Origin: an uncultured Blautia sp.
GTDB taxonomy: Bacteria > Bacillota > Clostridia > Lachnospirales > Lachnospiraceae
Direction: 5' to 3'
DNA length: 64,000 bases
Assembly: GCA_934424575.1 (NCBI GenBank)
Contig: CAKRXU010000010.1
Coordinates: 1-64,000, forward strand
Positions 8,387 to 15,886 of this stretch are shown in pieces. The notes under the pieces are model-generated. The model was not told where the DNA came from. It did no database searches and was given only the letters and a program-made list of their open reading frames with translations. The stretch's first letter is position 1, and every line of letters begins with the position of its first letter. Made by a program: the position numbers and the translations under genes.

Positions 8387-8698
8387 TTTAAATGGTTCTG
8401 CCTTTTTTGATGGAATAGACTGAATAATACGTAACAATTGTTCTGTATTTGCAACATCTGTCATTCTTCGCTTTCCATCTGCTGCCTTCAGTTTCAAACC
8501 GTGACAATTTGTCACGGTTTCATTGCCTTCTTCTTTTAATCGTTGCTTCAACTTTCTCCAATATGCATTAGCATCTTTACTTTCTGTTAAAACTGCTATA
8601 ACATCAATTACAGAAAAATACCACTCTTCTTTTTTTTCATCCCAAGCCGTACGAATCGGCTGATTTTCATATATTTGAATTTTATCATTTTCTTCCAA
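8372..8698 (-). pseudogene. BRO-N / phage antirepressor-type protein, 3'-truncated
   Basis: The 108-codon frame starts at a TTG (8698) after GAGGG and encodes a BRO-N domain: IYENQPIRTAWDEKKEEWYF, SVIDVIAVLTESKDANAYWR, then TDVANTEQLLRIIQSIPS and KAEPFK. BRO-family antirepressors usually run on for 100 residues or more after KAEPFK; here the frame turns into IS200 sequence (ASII) and stops. It lies 32 bp after hsdS and is the same way round, so it was probably part of the restriction operon. Antirepressor-like DNA binding is the family function; the truncated domain might still fold but is most simply read as a casualty of the insertion or deletion. Confidence 0.75.
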
Positions 8699-8730
8699 TA
8701 CACATATCCCTCGCTTTTACCTCTTTTTAT

Positions 8731-9912
8731 TTATCCAAAATATTGTTGCATCAAACTATTAAATAATTTTTGTGTCTCGTCGAGAGCTTTCTGCACTGCA
8801 ACTTTTGATTTGTCGACTTGGTTAACAAATGCCTCAAACTCATTTTGAAGCTCAATTGATGGTACAATAATAAGTACAGATCTCGCATCATTCTTAGTTA
8901 TCGTTTTAGTAACAGCACCTCTAACATACTGCTGTATTTCGTTCTGACCATAATCAGAAGTCAGAAGATGGTATAGAAACTTTACATTGATACGTTCATC
9001 ATATCTAAACATAAATGCATTTCTTCCAAGAGATGCTGGCATATCAGTTTGTGGCATCAAATATATCTTCCCAGCACTACCAATTTTATTCATAATTATT
9101 TCTTCTCCAAATATCTTGGACTTTGATAATAACTCATATGCACTTTCATCTATATATTTAATCGAAGCCATATCTCCTGACTCTAAATCAGTTGTCCTGA
9201 CCATCCATGCATAATTCGGCTCATCATACATTGTTACACCATTATCTAGTGTTTTATAACTTCCGTTTGAGCTGAAATCTGTTAATACTGTCATATAGTC
9301 ACCCATTGGAGCTTTTACAAACCCCTTTTCATTATTAACAGGATCTCCAAACATCTCGACAAATCGGGCTTTTATAAGATTATCCAACAGCTTTAATTCC
9401 TTCTGACGTTGTTCCTTTATCTTAACAATTCTATTCAACTTGTCAACAATTCGCAGCTGTTCTTCCATACTTCTAAATGGAATTTTCATTTTTCGCATGG
9501 CTGCTTGCGTTAATTTTTGTCTTGTCGCACCATTTACCATTCCATCAACCTTATAAAACATCAAGGAGTAACATAAATAATCAATATCTAGTCCCGCCTT
9601 TGCTCTAAGAACATGGGCATGGTTATTAATCCAACATTTTCCAGAAACCCTATATGCAATAGGACGTTCTTTTGAACCAAAATTGCCGCCATCTTCTGCC
9701 AACAATACAAGTTCATCATCAAAAATGTAATCTGCAACATAATCTTGAATACCATTTGCACCATAATAAGGATATTTACCTTCTTTTCTATTAGCTGCTG
9801 TAATAGGAATTCTCATTGAATCAAGTATTTCACAGCAATCTTCTATAAATATCATATCCATATATTCAATCCCTACAAATCCGAATTTGGTTTTGTATTC
9901 CTTTCTATTCAA
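8731..9912 (-). CDS. hsdS: Type I restriction enzyme, specificity subunit
   Basis: 393 residues, normal length for HsdS. Two target-recognition domains can be seen: residues about 15-180 (ILDSMRIPITAANRKEGKYP, YYGANGIQDYV, ending QAAMRKMKIPFRSMEEQ) and about 205-370 (WMVRTTDL, GSAGKIYLMP, TKNDARSVLIIVP). Each is followed by a conserved helix (LKLLDNLIKARFVEMFGDP and VDKSKVAVQKALDETQKLF). HsdS reads the split target sequence and holds two HsdM. The annotated start is a TTG that overlaps the stop of the upstream gene, which suggests translational coupling; an internal ATG at residue 18 is a weaker alternative. A second hsdS fragment lies downstream at 6527. Confidence 0.92.
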   Translation of the reverse strand: MNRKEYKTKFGFVGIEYMDMIFIEDCCEILDSMRIPITAANRKEGKYPYYGANGIQDYVADYIFDDELVLLAEDGGNFGSKERPIAYRVSGKCWINNHAHVLRAKAGLDIDYLCYSLMFYKVDGMVNGATRQKLTQAAMRKMKIPFRSMEEQLRIVDKLNRIVKIKEQRQKELKLLDNLIKARFVEMFGDPVNNEKGFVKAPMGDYMTVLTDFSSNGSYKTLDNGVTMYDEPNYAWMVRTTDLESGDMASIKYIDESAYELLSKSKIFGEEIIMNKIGSAGKIYLMPQTDMPASLGRNAFMFRYDERINVKFLYHLLTSDYGQNEIQQYVRGAVTKTITKNDARSVLIIVPSIELQNEFEAFVNQVDKSKVAVQKALDETQKLFNSLMQQYFG

Positions 9913-10785
9913 TTAATTAGCACTAACCGCAATCAAATAGTTTACAAAAGCGCTACATGATACCAACATAAATTTTGCTTCTTCAAATGTTGACGCTGGG
10001 CCGCCAATATTCCCTGCATGCCTTATTCCATTAGCATCTGAAGTATATCCATACAGTGAATTAAACGCTGCTTTCAATCCAGAATGAATTACTACCCCAT
10101 TTTCTTCTAGCTTCTTAAGCATTTTCCCAAGGGTAGCCTCTTTTCCCGTAATACCTGTCAATACTTCGCACAATGCTTCAACAGCACTAATACTTTCTTT
10201 TATAGAGTTCTCATAATCGGGTTTACTTCTATCCGCAATTAATTTATTAGCCTTAGATAAATGATCATATACCGAACTATATGGATTCCCCAATGCTTGT
10301 TTTATCTCTCTCACTTCAAATTCATCACTTATTGGTGTAATTTGTTTATCTATAAATCTATATCCAATAAATTCTCGCTGAAAAATGGTATTAGCTACTT
10401 CATATATAGACTTCGTCTGATACCTTCTTTGACCATTAAGATATGAATCCCAATACTGAATAACCGCCTCAATCAATGTTAAAACATCGTCATAATCATC
10501 CTCTTGTATTGTCTTGTTAATCATTTTGAACACAGCATCATCATCATAAGTATATCTGGAATCAACAGGTTCCGCATAGATATTCCCTTTCACATATACC
10601 AAAAAATCTTGTATAGCTTGCTTTCCGTAATATGTATCTTCATATACTGCTTTATAAAATTGACTAACCATATTTTGCAACTGGTTTCTCGTCCGTCTAT
10701 CAAAATCTTTTAACTGAATTTCTGTATTTTCAGGTTTTATCTTATTGCGATCTGAAAAACCGCCTCGTTTACTTACTTTTGCCAA
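9913..10785 (-). CDS. HEPN/AbiJ-like protein inside the type I R-M operon
   Basis: 290 residues. It begins with a TTG 8 nt after GGAGG, inside the end of hsdM. The N-terminal half (about 25-150) is alpha-helical with FDRRTRNQLQNMVSQFYKAV and resembles AbiJ N-terminal-type domains of abortive-infection proteins. The C-terminal half has ENSIKESISAVEALCEVLTG, ATLGKMLKKLEENGVVIH and LYGYTSDANGIRHAG, a HEPN-like signature with R255-H256. The textbook HEPN RNase motif (R, four to six residues, H) is not obvious, so RNase activity is uncertain. The gene is wedged between hsdM (3 bp) and hsdS (overlapping), which points to a role with the restriction complex, perhaps as an abortive back-up. Family assignment is from memory of the motifs. 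Confidence 0.65.
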   Translation of the reverse strand: MAKVSKRGGFSDRNKIKPENTEIQLKDFDRRTRNQLQNMVSQFYKAVYEDTYYGKQAIQDFLVYVKGNIYAEPVDSRYTYDDDAVFKMINKTIQEDDYDDVLTLIEAVIQYWDSYLNGQRRYQTKSIYEVANTIFQREFIGYRFIDKQITPISDEFEVREIKQALGNPYSSVYDHLSKANKLIADRSKPDYENSIKESISAVEALCEVLTGITGKEATLGKMLKKLEENGVVIHSGLKAAFNSLYGYTSDANGIRHAGNIGGPASTFEEAKFMLVSCSAFVNYLIAVSAN

Positions 10786-10788
10786 ATC

Positions 10789-12291
10789 CTATACCTCCAA
10801 TAATTTCTCCAATTCATCCATCTCTTTCCCAATCTCCATCTCAATCTCACGGATATTAGCCATAATTTCAGATGTCGGTGGATATTCGACTGGTATATAC
10901 TCTATTTCTTTGTATTTATTGATACTCAAATCATAATCGTTCTCAACAATATCCTGTTTCGGAACCATGAAGGATTTGTCTGTACGTTTCCTGTCTGCTT
11001 CTTTATCTAAATTCCGGAATCTCTCGATAATATCTGGAATATCATTTTCTGTAGTTGGGACACGTTTATCATCCAGACTGAATCCGTCTGCTGTCATGTC
11101 ATAAAACCACACGTTATCTGTTCCACCATGTTCGGTTTTTGTAAATATAAGAATAGCAGTTGATACACCTGCATATGGTTTGAATACACCGGAAGGCATT
11201 GAAATAACTGCTTCCAGTCTCTGATTCTCCACGATTTCTTTGCGGATACTTTTGTGAGCTTTGGAGGAGCCAAACAATACGCCATCCGGAACGATGCAGG
11301 CACATCTTCCTCCTATCTTCAACATACGAAGGAACAACGCCAGGAACAGTAATTCTGTCTTTTTTGTCTTGCAGACTTTAAGTAAATCTCCTGATACAGA
11401 CTCTGCATCAAGGCTTCCCTTAAATGGCGGGTTTGCAAGGATCAATGAATATTTATCCTTATCCTGATTCTGATCAGACAAACTGTCTCTATATTCAATA
11501 AATGGATTATCAATTCCGTGCGTCATCATATTCATGGCTCCAATACGAAGCATTGTTCTGTCCATATCGTATCCATGGAACATGTGATTCATATAATGAT
11601 CTTTTTTCTGTTTGTCAAAGAAAATTTCTTCTTTCTTTTTTTCCTTCAGATATTCTCCTGCTGCAACCAGAAATCCCGATGTTCCACAGGCTGGATCGCA
11701 GATTACTTCATCGCTTGAAGGATCCATCATTTCTACCATCATACGAATAATATGTCGTGGAGTTCTGAACTGCCCATTCAGTCCCGACTGTGCAATTTTT
11801 GACAAAAGATACTCATACACATCTCCTCTTACATCTGCGGTCTGGATTTCATTCATCATCTTATAGATTTCATCTAATGAATCTACTACCTTCGATAAAA
11901 CAAGCGGTGTTGGCAATTTAAAAATTGCATCGTCCATATATTTAGAATACGCACTGTTCTTATCACTGTGCAATGTTTTTATAAACGGAAATACCCATTC
12001 CTGTATTACGGAGTACATTTTATCGGCAGGAAAATCATGAAAGACAGACCATTTAAGCTGTGAACCGTCAATCGTTCTTTCTCCAATTTTTACTTCATCC
12101 GAAAAAATACTCTGATATGGAAGCCCAAGCATTGCACTTTCCTTTGCTCTTGTGTTGTCTGCATCGTCCAGATCATGAATAAACATCAGATAAGTTATCT
12201 GCTCAATTACTTCAAGTGGATTCACCAGACCACCGGAAGCAAAAATATCCCATAAACTGTCAATTTTATTTTTTAATTCGCCTGTAATCAT
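10789..12291 (-). CDS. hsdM: Type I restriction enzyme, DNA methyltransferase subunit
   Basis: 500 residues. An HsdM N-terminal helical domain (about 1-145) is followed by a gamma-class N6-adenine methyltransferase: SAM-binding CDPACGTSG (198-206) and catalytic NPPF (287-290). It methylates adenines within the bipartite site chosen by HsdS and so protects host DNA. Its ATG follows directly on the stop codon of fic (TAAATG), and its own stop is 3 bp before the HEPN-like start, so fic, hsdM, the HEPN-like gene and hsdS form a tightly coupled unit. All key residues look intact. Confidence 0.95.
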   Translation of the reverse strand: MITGELKNKIDSLWDIFASGGLVNPLEVIEQITYLMFIHDLDDADNTRAKESAMLGLPYQSIFSDEVKIGERTIDGSQLKWSVFHDFPADKMYSVIQEWVFPFIKTLHSDKNSAYSKYMDDAIFKLPTPLVLSKVVDSLDEIYKMMNEIQTADVRGDVYEYLLSKIAQSGLNGQFRTPRHIIRMMVEMMDPSSDEVICDPACGTSGFLVAAGEYLKEKKKEEIFFDKQKKDHYMNHMFHGYDMDRTMLRIGAMNMMTHGIDNPFIEYRDSLSDQNQDKDKYSLILANPPFKGSLDAESVSGDLLKVCKTKKTELLFLALFLRMLKIGGRCACIVPDGVLFGSSKAHKSIRKEIVENQRLEAVISMPSGVFKPYAGVSTAILIFTKTEHGGTDNVWFYDMTADGFSLDDKRVPTTENDIPDIIERFRNLDKEADRKRTDKSFMVPKQDIVENDYDLSINKYKEIEYIPVEYPPTSEIMANIREIEMEIGKEMDELEKLLEV

Positions 12292-13341
12292 TTAGTTTTC
12301 CTCTTTCCATATATACTTTGTATAGCGGCCTCCGCCAATTTTTTGTATTTTTCCGTTCTTCAGTAAATCTGCCAAAGCTCTCTGTATTGTTGTATCACTT
12401 ATATCCGGATTCATTTCCATCAGCTCAGATTTTGTAATCGTTCCTATATGATATTTGATTATCTCACGAATGCGATCTGTTTTGGATAAGCCTGAATCTG
12501 TCAGCAATTTTACTCTGGATTCAAACTCTTTATAAGCCTTTACAATAACGCCCAGCATATAATTCACAAAAGGCTTATAGTCATTCAGATTTTCATGCCA
12601 GTTCATGGAACTTTCCTGAAGCACTTCGTAGTAAGTTTCTTTCGATTCTTCAATAATCTTTTCAATACTGATGTATTTACCCACAATAAAGCCTGACTGA
12701 TATAGTAAAAGTAACGTGAGTAGCCGGCTCATTCTTCCATTTCCGTCATTGAATGGATGAATACATAAAAAATCCAGAATAAACATAAAATCTAACAACA
12801 ATAGATCAGCCTCATCCTTTGCCTCGTAAAATGCTTTACACAATTCATCTATTGATGGTGGTGTTTCCCAGGCAGCTACTGGTTTAAAACGAATGCGTTC
12901 AGTTCCATTCATGTCTGTTTCTCGAATAATATTATCTGAAGTTTTAAATATTCCCCCATCTACACTTCCGAGAAATTTATATAAGTCTCTGTGTAATTGC
13001 AGAATATAGTTGGCATTTACCGGGATATAGTCATAGTTCTCATGAATTGTATTCAACACATCTCTATATCCTGCTATTTCGGATTCATCGCGATTCCGTG
13101 GAGTTGTTTTTGCCTGTACCAGATTCTTCAATCTGTCGTCCGCTGTTGAAATACCTTCGATTCTATTTGATGCCCCTGTACTCTGAACCTTAGCAATTTC
13201 TACCAGTTCATTAAGCTCATCTTTATGCGCTTCTATAAATAATCTCTGCTCTCCCTTATACTCATGAATAAGAGTGAGTTTTTTAACTATTTCCGGGGTT
13301 AACAATTTCTGCCATTTTTCTCTGTAATTATAATCTCTCAT
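12292..13341 (-). CDS. Fic-domain AMP-transferase with N-terminal inhibitory motif and C-terminal winged helix
   Basis: 349 residues. The Fic core motif HPFNDGNGR is at 195-203, complete with the catalytic His. A class II inhibitory helix with S58-x-x-x-E62-G63 (SNRIEG) is in the N-terminal region. A Fic_N-like start (KLTLIHEYKGEQ) is present, and the last about 60 residues (TKSELMEMNPDISDTTIQRALADL) look like a winged helix. Fic enzymes usually attach AMP to target side chains, and the inhibitory helix keeps them off by default. It is the first gene of the restriction operon and directly abuts hsdM. The winged helix could bind the palindrome upstream of the operon promoter, which would make it an autoregulator; this is inference. 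Confidence 0.9.
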   Translation of the reverse strand: MRDYNYREKWQKLLTPEIVKKLTLIHEYKGEQRLFIEAHKDELNELVEIAKVQSTGASNRIEGISTADDRLKNLVQAKTTPRNRDESEIAGYRDVLNTIHENYDYIPVNANYILQLHRDLYKFLGSVDGGIFKTSDNIIRETDMNGTERIRFKPVAAWETPPSIDELCKAFYEAKDEADLLLLDFMFILDFLCIHPFNDGNGRMSRLLTLLLLYQSGFIVGKYISIEKIIEESKETYYEVLQESSMNWHENLNDYKPFVNYMLGVIVKAYKEFESRVKLLTDSGLSKTDRIREIIKYHIGTITKSELMEMNPDISDTTIQRALADLLKNGKIQKIGGGRYTKYIWKEEN

Positions 13342-13397
13342 TCAATCACCCACTGATTTTATTCTAATTGTTCAGTATGACTTCCTTAATTATATTC

Positions 13398-13426
13398 ATA
13401 GTACAACAATTCAAGTTCGTCGTCAA
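13398..13426 (-). promoter_or_regulatory. Promoter of the fic-hsd operon
   Basis: Read on the minus strand: TTGACG (13421-13426), 17-bp spacer, TACTAT (13398-13403). Transcription would begin near 13391, leaving a leader of about 50 nt before the fic ATG. No second comparable promoter was seen inside the island. Confidence 0.7.
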
Positions 13427-13433
13427 CATTTTT

Positions 13434-13466
13434 AATTTAGTCATTTTTATATATTTTGACTAAATT
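13434..13466. promoter_or_regulatory. Palindromic site upstream of the fic-hsd promoter
   Basis: AATTTAGTCA (13434-13443) and TGACTAAATT (13457-13466) form a perfect 10-bp inverted repeat with a 13-bp AT-only centre. It begins 8 bp upstream of the -35 box, a usual place for a regulator. There is no run of T after it in either direction beyond general AT-richness, so a terminator is less likely. Confidence 0.5.
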
Positions 13467-13496
13467 AAATTGTAAATGACGTAATTAAAATATCCA

Positions 13497-13700
13497 TTGG
13501 CATCGAAAATTCAGGATCTACTTCGACCCGATGTCGATATCACAAGAGAAAAGGATGCCTCTGGCATCGGAAATATATGCCTTTTTTAATCCGATGCTCA
13601 TATCCCCAAAAGTAAGTCAATTCTGGCATCGGAAAACAATCTCGTAGTTTAATCGATGCTTTTCTGTCTCATATCACAATTCTGGTCCGAAAGCATGTCT
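13497..13700. repeat. Degenerate tandem repeat, period about 62 bp, with internal inverted arms
   Basis: Four starts of the unit are seen at about 13499, 13563, 13625 and 13684. A unit has GGCATCGGAAA, then CCGATG(C)TCATATC(A)CAA, then AATTCT. GCATCGG and CCGATGC pair, so each copy can form a hairpin. Copies have drifted and the last is partial (GGTCCGAAAGCATG). No open frame of note overlaps it. The rest of the 13342-13865 gap holds the fic promoter at one end and the ABC operon terminator at the other; I see nothing further in it. Confidence 0.6.
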
Positions 13701-13773
13701 GTCGCTCATAAAATAGATACTTGTTTATTAATATTGGGACAGAGAATTTACAGCCGGCGTACAAGACAGACAG

Positions 13774-13808
13774 AAAAAAAGACCCCTGGCAGCTGCCATG
13801 GGCCTTTC
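13774..13808 (-). terminator. Terminator of the GntR-ABC operon
   Basis: Read on the minus strand, a GC-rich stem (AAGGCCC and GGGGTCTT arms around TGGCAGCTGCCA) is followed by TTTTTTT. It lies 57 bp after the permease stop codon. Confidence 0.75.
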
Positions 13809-13865
13809 CCCAAAGATGAACACGCAGAAATTTGTTTCCAGCTGAGTCTCTGCTTCATCTCATCC

Positions 13866-14510
13866 TCAAAACTCCTTCCTCTCCATAATCCCCTCGCTGA
13901 CCTTCACGGACACTGCCATACAAACAACCATGACCACGATCATCGCAATCGCTATCTGCCATCCGGCAAATGTATTCAGGAGATGGAGGGCTGCACTTCC
14001 TTCGCAGAGTTCCAGTGCTTTCTTTCCGCCGGCGGCGAGCAGGAAGATGACTGCTACCAGTGCGACCATGAGGATCCGGCTTTTTTCGATTTCGTATTTC
14101 AGGCGCATCGGGAGCAGGATTGCCAGAAAGATACCGGCACAGATCATAACAGCACCTGTGCTTACGAGGAATTCTTTCCGCGCATTAACAGACTGTGCCT
14201 TGAGAAGTCCCGGGATCATGGAAAGAATTCCGGCTGCCAGTGTGACGCCTGCTGCGGTCAGATATTTGGATATCACGTATTCTTTTCTGGTAAATGGCAG
14301 GGTCATCAGAAAATTCATTCCATGATGATAACCGTCATAGGAAATCGTTCCGACCGTAACACTGAGGCTTACAAAGATCATATAGCTTATGAAAAAAATA
14401 CTTCCGTCTGTCTGGACAAACAGATAAATGATCCCAACCGCAAAAACAATGAAATACGTTTTTATATTTACCTTGAGTAATTCCAGGTCTTTCATTAATA
14501 AACCGCTCAT
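13866..14510 (-). CDS. ABC-2 type transporter permease
   Basis: 214 residues with about six hydrophobic segments (YFIVFAVGIIYLFV, ISYMIFVSLSVTVGT, AAGVTLAAGILSMIPGLL, GAVMICAGIFLAILL, ILMVALVAVIFLLA and IAIAMIVVMVVCMAVSV). The stretch NFLMTLPFTRKEYVISKYL is typical of ABC-2 membrane subunits that work with a YtrB-like ATPase. It overlaps the ATPase gene by 4 bp, so the two are probably made together and form an exporter. The substrate is unknown; relatives with a GntR regulator often respond to cell-wall antibiotics. Confidence 0.85.
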   Translation of the reverse strand: MSGLLMKDLELLKVNIKTYFIVFAVGIIYLFVQTDGSIFFISYMIFVSLSVTVGTISYDGYHHGMNFLMTLPFTRKEYVISKYLTAAGVTLAAGILSMIPGLLKAQSVNARKEFLVSTGAVMICAGIFLAILLPMRLKYEIEKSRILMVALVAVIFLLAAGGKKALELCEGSAALHLLNTFAGWQIAIAMIVVMVVCMAVSVKVSEGIMERKEF

Positions 14511-15358
14511 AATCTCTCTCCTTTCACCAGCATGGAAATCACCTCATCTACGCTGCCTTTTTCGACTACGATCCCCGGGTGGTTTTCCAGATAATAATTC
14601 TTCTGGTCTGTCAGACAACTGTAACCAAAGGGCTCTTTTCTCACACGCAGAAGATATTCTTTGTCAAGGGCCTCGTATTCCTGATCTGATACTTTGAGGA
14701 ATCCATATTCCTCGAGAATACGGTCTGTCTCTTCATGAAGGACGATCTTGCCTTCATGGATCATGTACAGGTCATCACAGAAATGCTCCAGATCGCCGGA
14801 AATATGTGAACTGATCACGATAGAGCGTCCCGGGATCTCCATATATTCCCGCAGAAGATCAAGGATCTCTTCTCTTGCGACCACATCCAGCCCCGCCGTC
14901 GGCTCGTCAAGGAGCAGCAGTCTGCTGCCATGACTGAGTGCAAGAAGTACATTCAGCTTCGCTTTCATTCCTGTGGAAAACTCTTTGATCTGTTTATTCA
15001 GCGGGATCTGAAATCTTTCGCATCTTTCACGAAACTCTTTTTCCTGAAAATCCGGATAAAAGCGGCTCATGACCGGAATAAGCTGCTGTACTTTCAGATA
15101 TTCGGAAAAGCCACTGTCGGAGAACACGGCTCCAATCTCCAGTTTCTCCTCTGCGCCAAGATCCGCGGCATTTCTGCCAAGCACTTCCACGGTTCCCTGA
15201 TCCGGGCGGATAAGCCCGAGCATCAGCTTGAATGTCGTACTCTTACCGGCTCCGTTTGCCCCGATCAGCCCGATGATCCGGTCCTCAGGAATCTGCATAT
15301 TCAGTTCCAGTGTAAAACTGCCATATTTCTTTCTTACATGCTCCAGCTGCACTAACAT
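14507..15358 (-). CDS. ABC transporter ATP-binding protein (YtrB-like)
   Basis: 283 residues. Walker A is GANGAGKST near residue 34, the signature is FSTGMKAKL near 127, Walker B with the D-loop is LLLLDEPTAGLD near 150, and the switch His lies in VISSHI. The last about 75 residues form a C-terminal extension of the kind seen in YtrB/CcmA-like ATPases. It powers the membrane subunit encoded directly downstream and overlaps the GntR regulator gene by 7 bp, so all three genes are co-regulated. Confidence 0.92.
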   Translation of the reverse strand: MLVQLEHVRKKYGSFTLELNMQIPEDRIIGLIGANGAGKSTTFKLMLGLIRPDQGTVEVLGRNAADLGAEEKLEIGAVFSDSGFSEYLKVQQLIPVMSRFYPDFQEKEFRERCERFQIPLNKQIKEFSTGMKAKLNVLLALSHGSRLLLLDEPTAGLDVVAREEILDLLREYMEIPGRSIVISSHISGDLEHFCDDLYMIHEGKIVLHEETDRILEEYGFLKVSDQEYEALDKEYLLRVRKEPFGYSCLTDQKNYYLENHPGIVVEKGSVDEVISMLVKGERL

Positions 15359-15738
15359 ATCTCATCCTCCATTATGATCTCAAACGACTCACGGATCTCC
15401 TTCACCGTCAGCCCTCCGGCACGTGCCTTACGGACAGCGGCTTCCAGTTCTTTCTCCAGTTCTTTGCGCCGCTCCTCCATCAAAAGTTCCTGATTTGTAT
15501 TTGCGATAAAGCTCCCTTTCCCATGGACGGTCACGACCAGTCCCTCTGCCTCCAGGCTGTCGTATGCTTTTTTTACTGTAAGGGCACTGATCTTCAATTC
15601 TCTGGACAGTGCACGCACCGAGGGAAGTGCATCCCCTGCAGTCAGCGTCCCTTCGATCACCTCTGCCTTGATCTGCGCCATGATCTGCTCGTAGATCGGT
15701 TCCATGGAAGTATGGTTTATAATAAGATTCAACTTCAT
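15352..15738 (-). CDS. GntR-family (YtrA-type) transcriptional regulator
   Basis: About 128 residues. A winged helix (IYEQIMAQIKAEVIEGTL, LPSVRALSRELKISALTVKK, HGKGSFI) is followed by a short helical tail for dimerisation instead of the large effector domain of FadR/HutC types, as in YtrA. The start is uncertain: the ATG at 15738 is only 1 nt after AGGAGG, whereas a TTG at 15732 has the ideal 7-nt spacing. A longer frame reaching 15783 would begin inside the promoter and is rejected. It very probably represses its own operon through the palindrome in the promoter spacer. Effector unknown. Confidence 0.88.
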   Translation of the reverse strand: MKLNLIINHTSMEPIYEQIMAQIKAEVIEGTLTAGDALPSVRALSRELKISALTVKKAYDSLEAEGLVVTVHGKGSFIANTNQELLMEERRKELEKELEAAVRKARAGGLTVKEIRESFEIIMEDEIC

Positions 15739-15754
15739 CCCTCCTTCTATAAAC

Positions 15755-15783
15755 AGTATATAACAGTATAGTACTGTTGTCAA
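15755..15783 (-). promoter_or_regulatory. Promoter and overlapping palindromic operator of the GntR-ABC operon
   Basis: On the minus strand: TTGACA (15778-15783), 17-bp spacer, TATACT (15755-15760), near consensus. The spacer contains AACAGTACTATACTGTT (15762-15778), an almost perfect palindrome; similar CTGTTATAT and CAGTATAT half-sites flank it on both sides. A bound GntR dimer would block RNA polymerase directly. The leader would be only 10-16 nt. Confidence 0.8.
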
Positions 15784-15807
15784 CTGTTATATGCTGTTTA
15801 TTATAAT

Positions 15808-15866
15808 AAAAAAAGCCCTCTCCTCATCGAATTTCAATCTGTTTCGATGAAAAAAAGGCTTTTTAA
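15808..15866 (-). terminator. Terminator after the DUF5662 gene
   Basis: Nested stems: an outer AAAAAGCC/GGCTTTTT and an inner CATCGAA/TTCGATG. On the minus strand it ends GGGCTTTTTTTATT, a good rho-independent terminator for the exoA-GH13-DUF5662 transcript. Confidence 0.8.
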
Positions 15867-15886
15867 ACTCTAATTCCTGCTATATC

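Noticed and set aside
13497..13700. Possible CRISPR array
   Set aside because: The units are about 62 bp, degenerate throughout and contain no alternation of constant repeats and unique spacers; no cas gene is nearby.
13656..14480. A 274-codon + strand frame opposite the ABC permease
   Set aside because: Cys/His-rich, low-hydrophobicity shadow; the minus strand has a membrane protein with proper start, overlap and operon.
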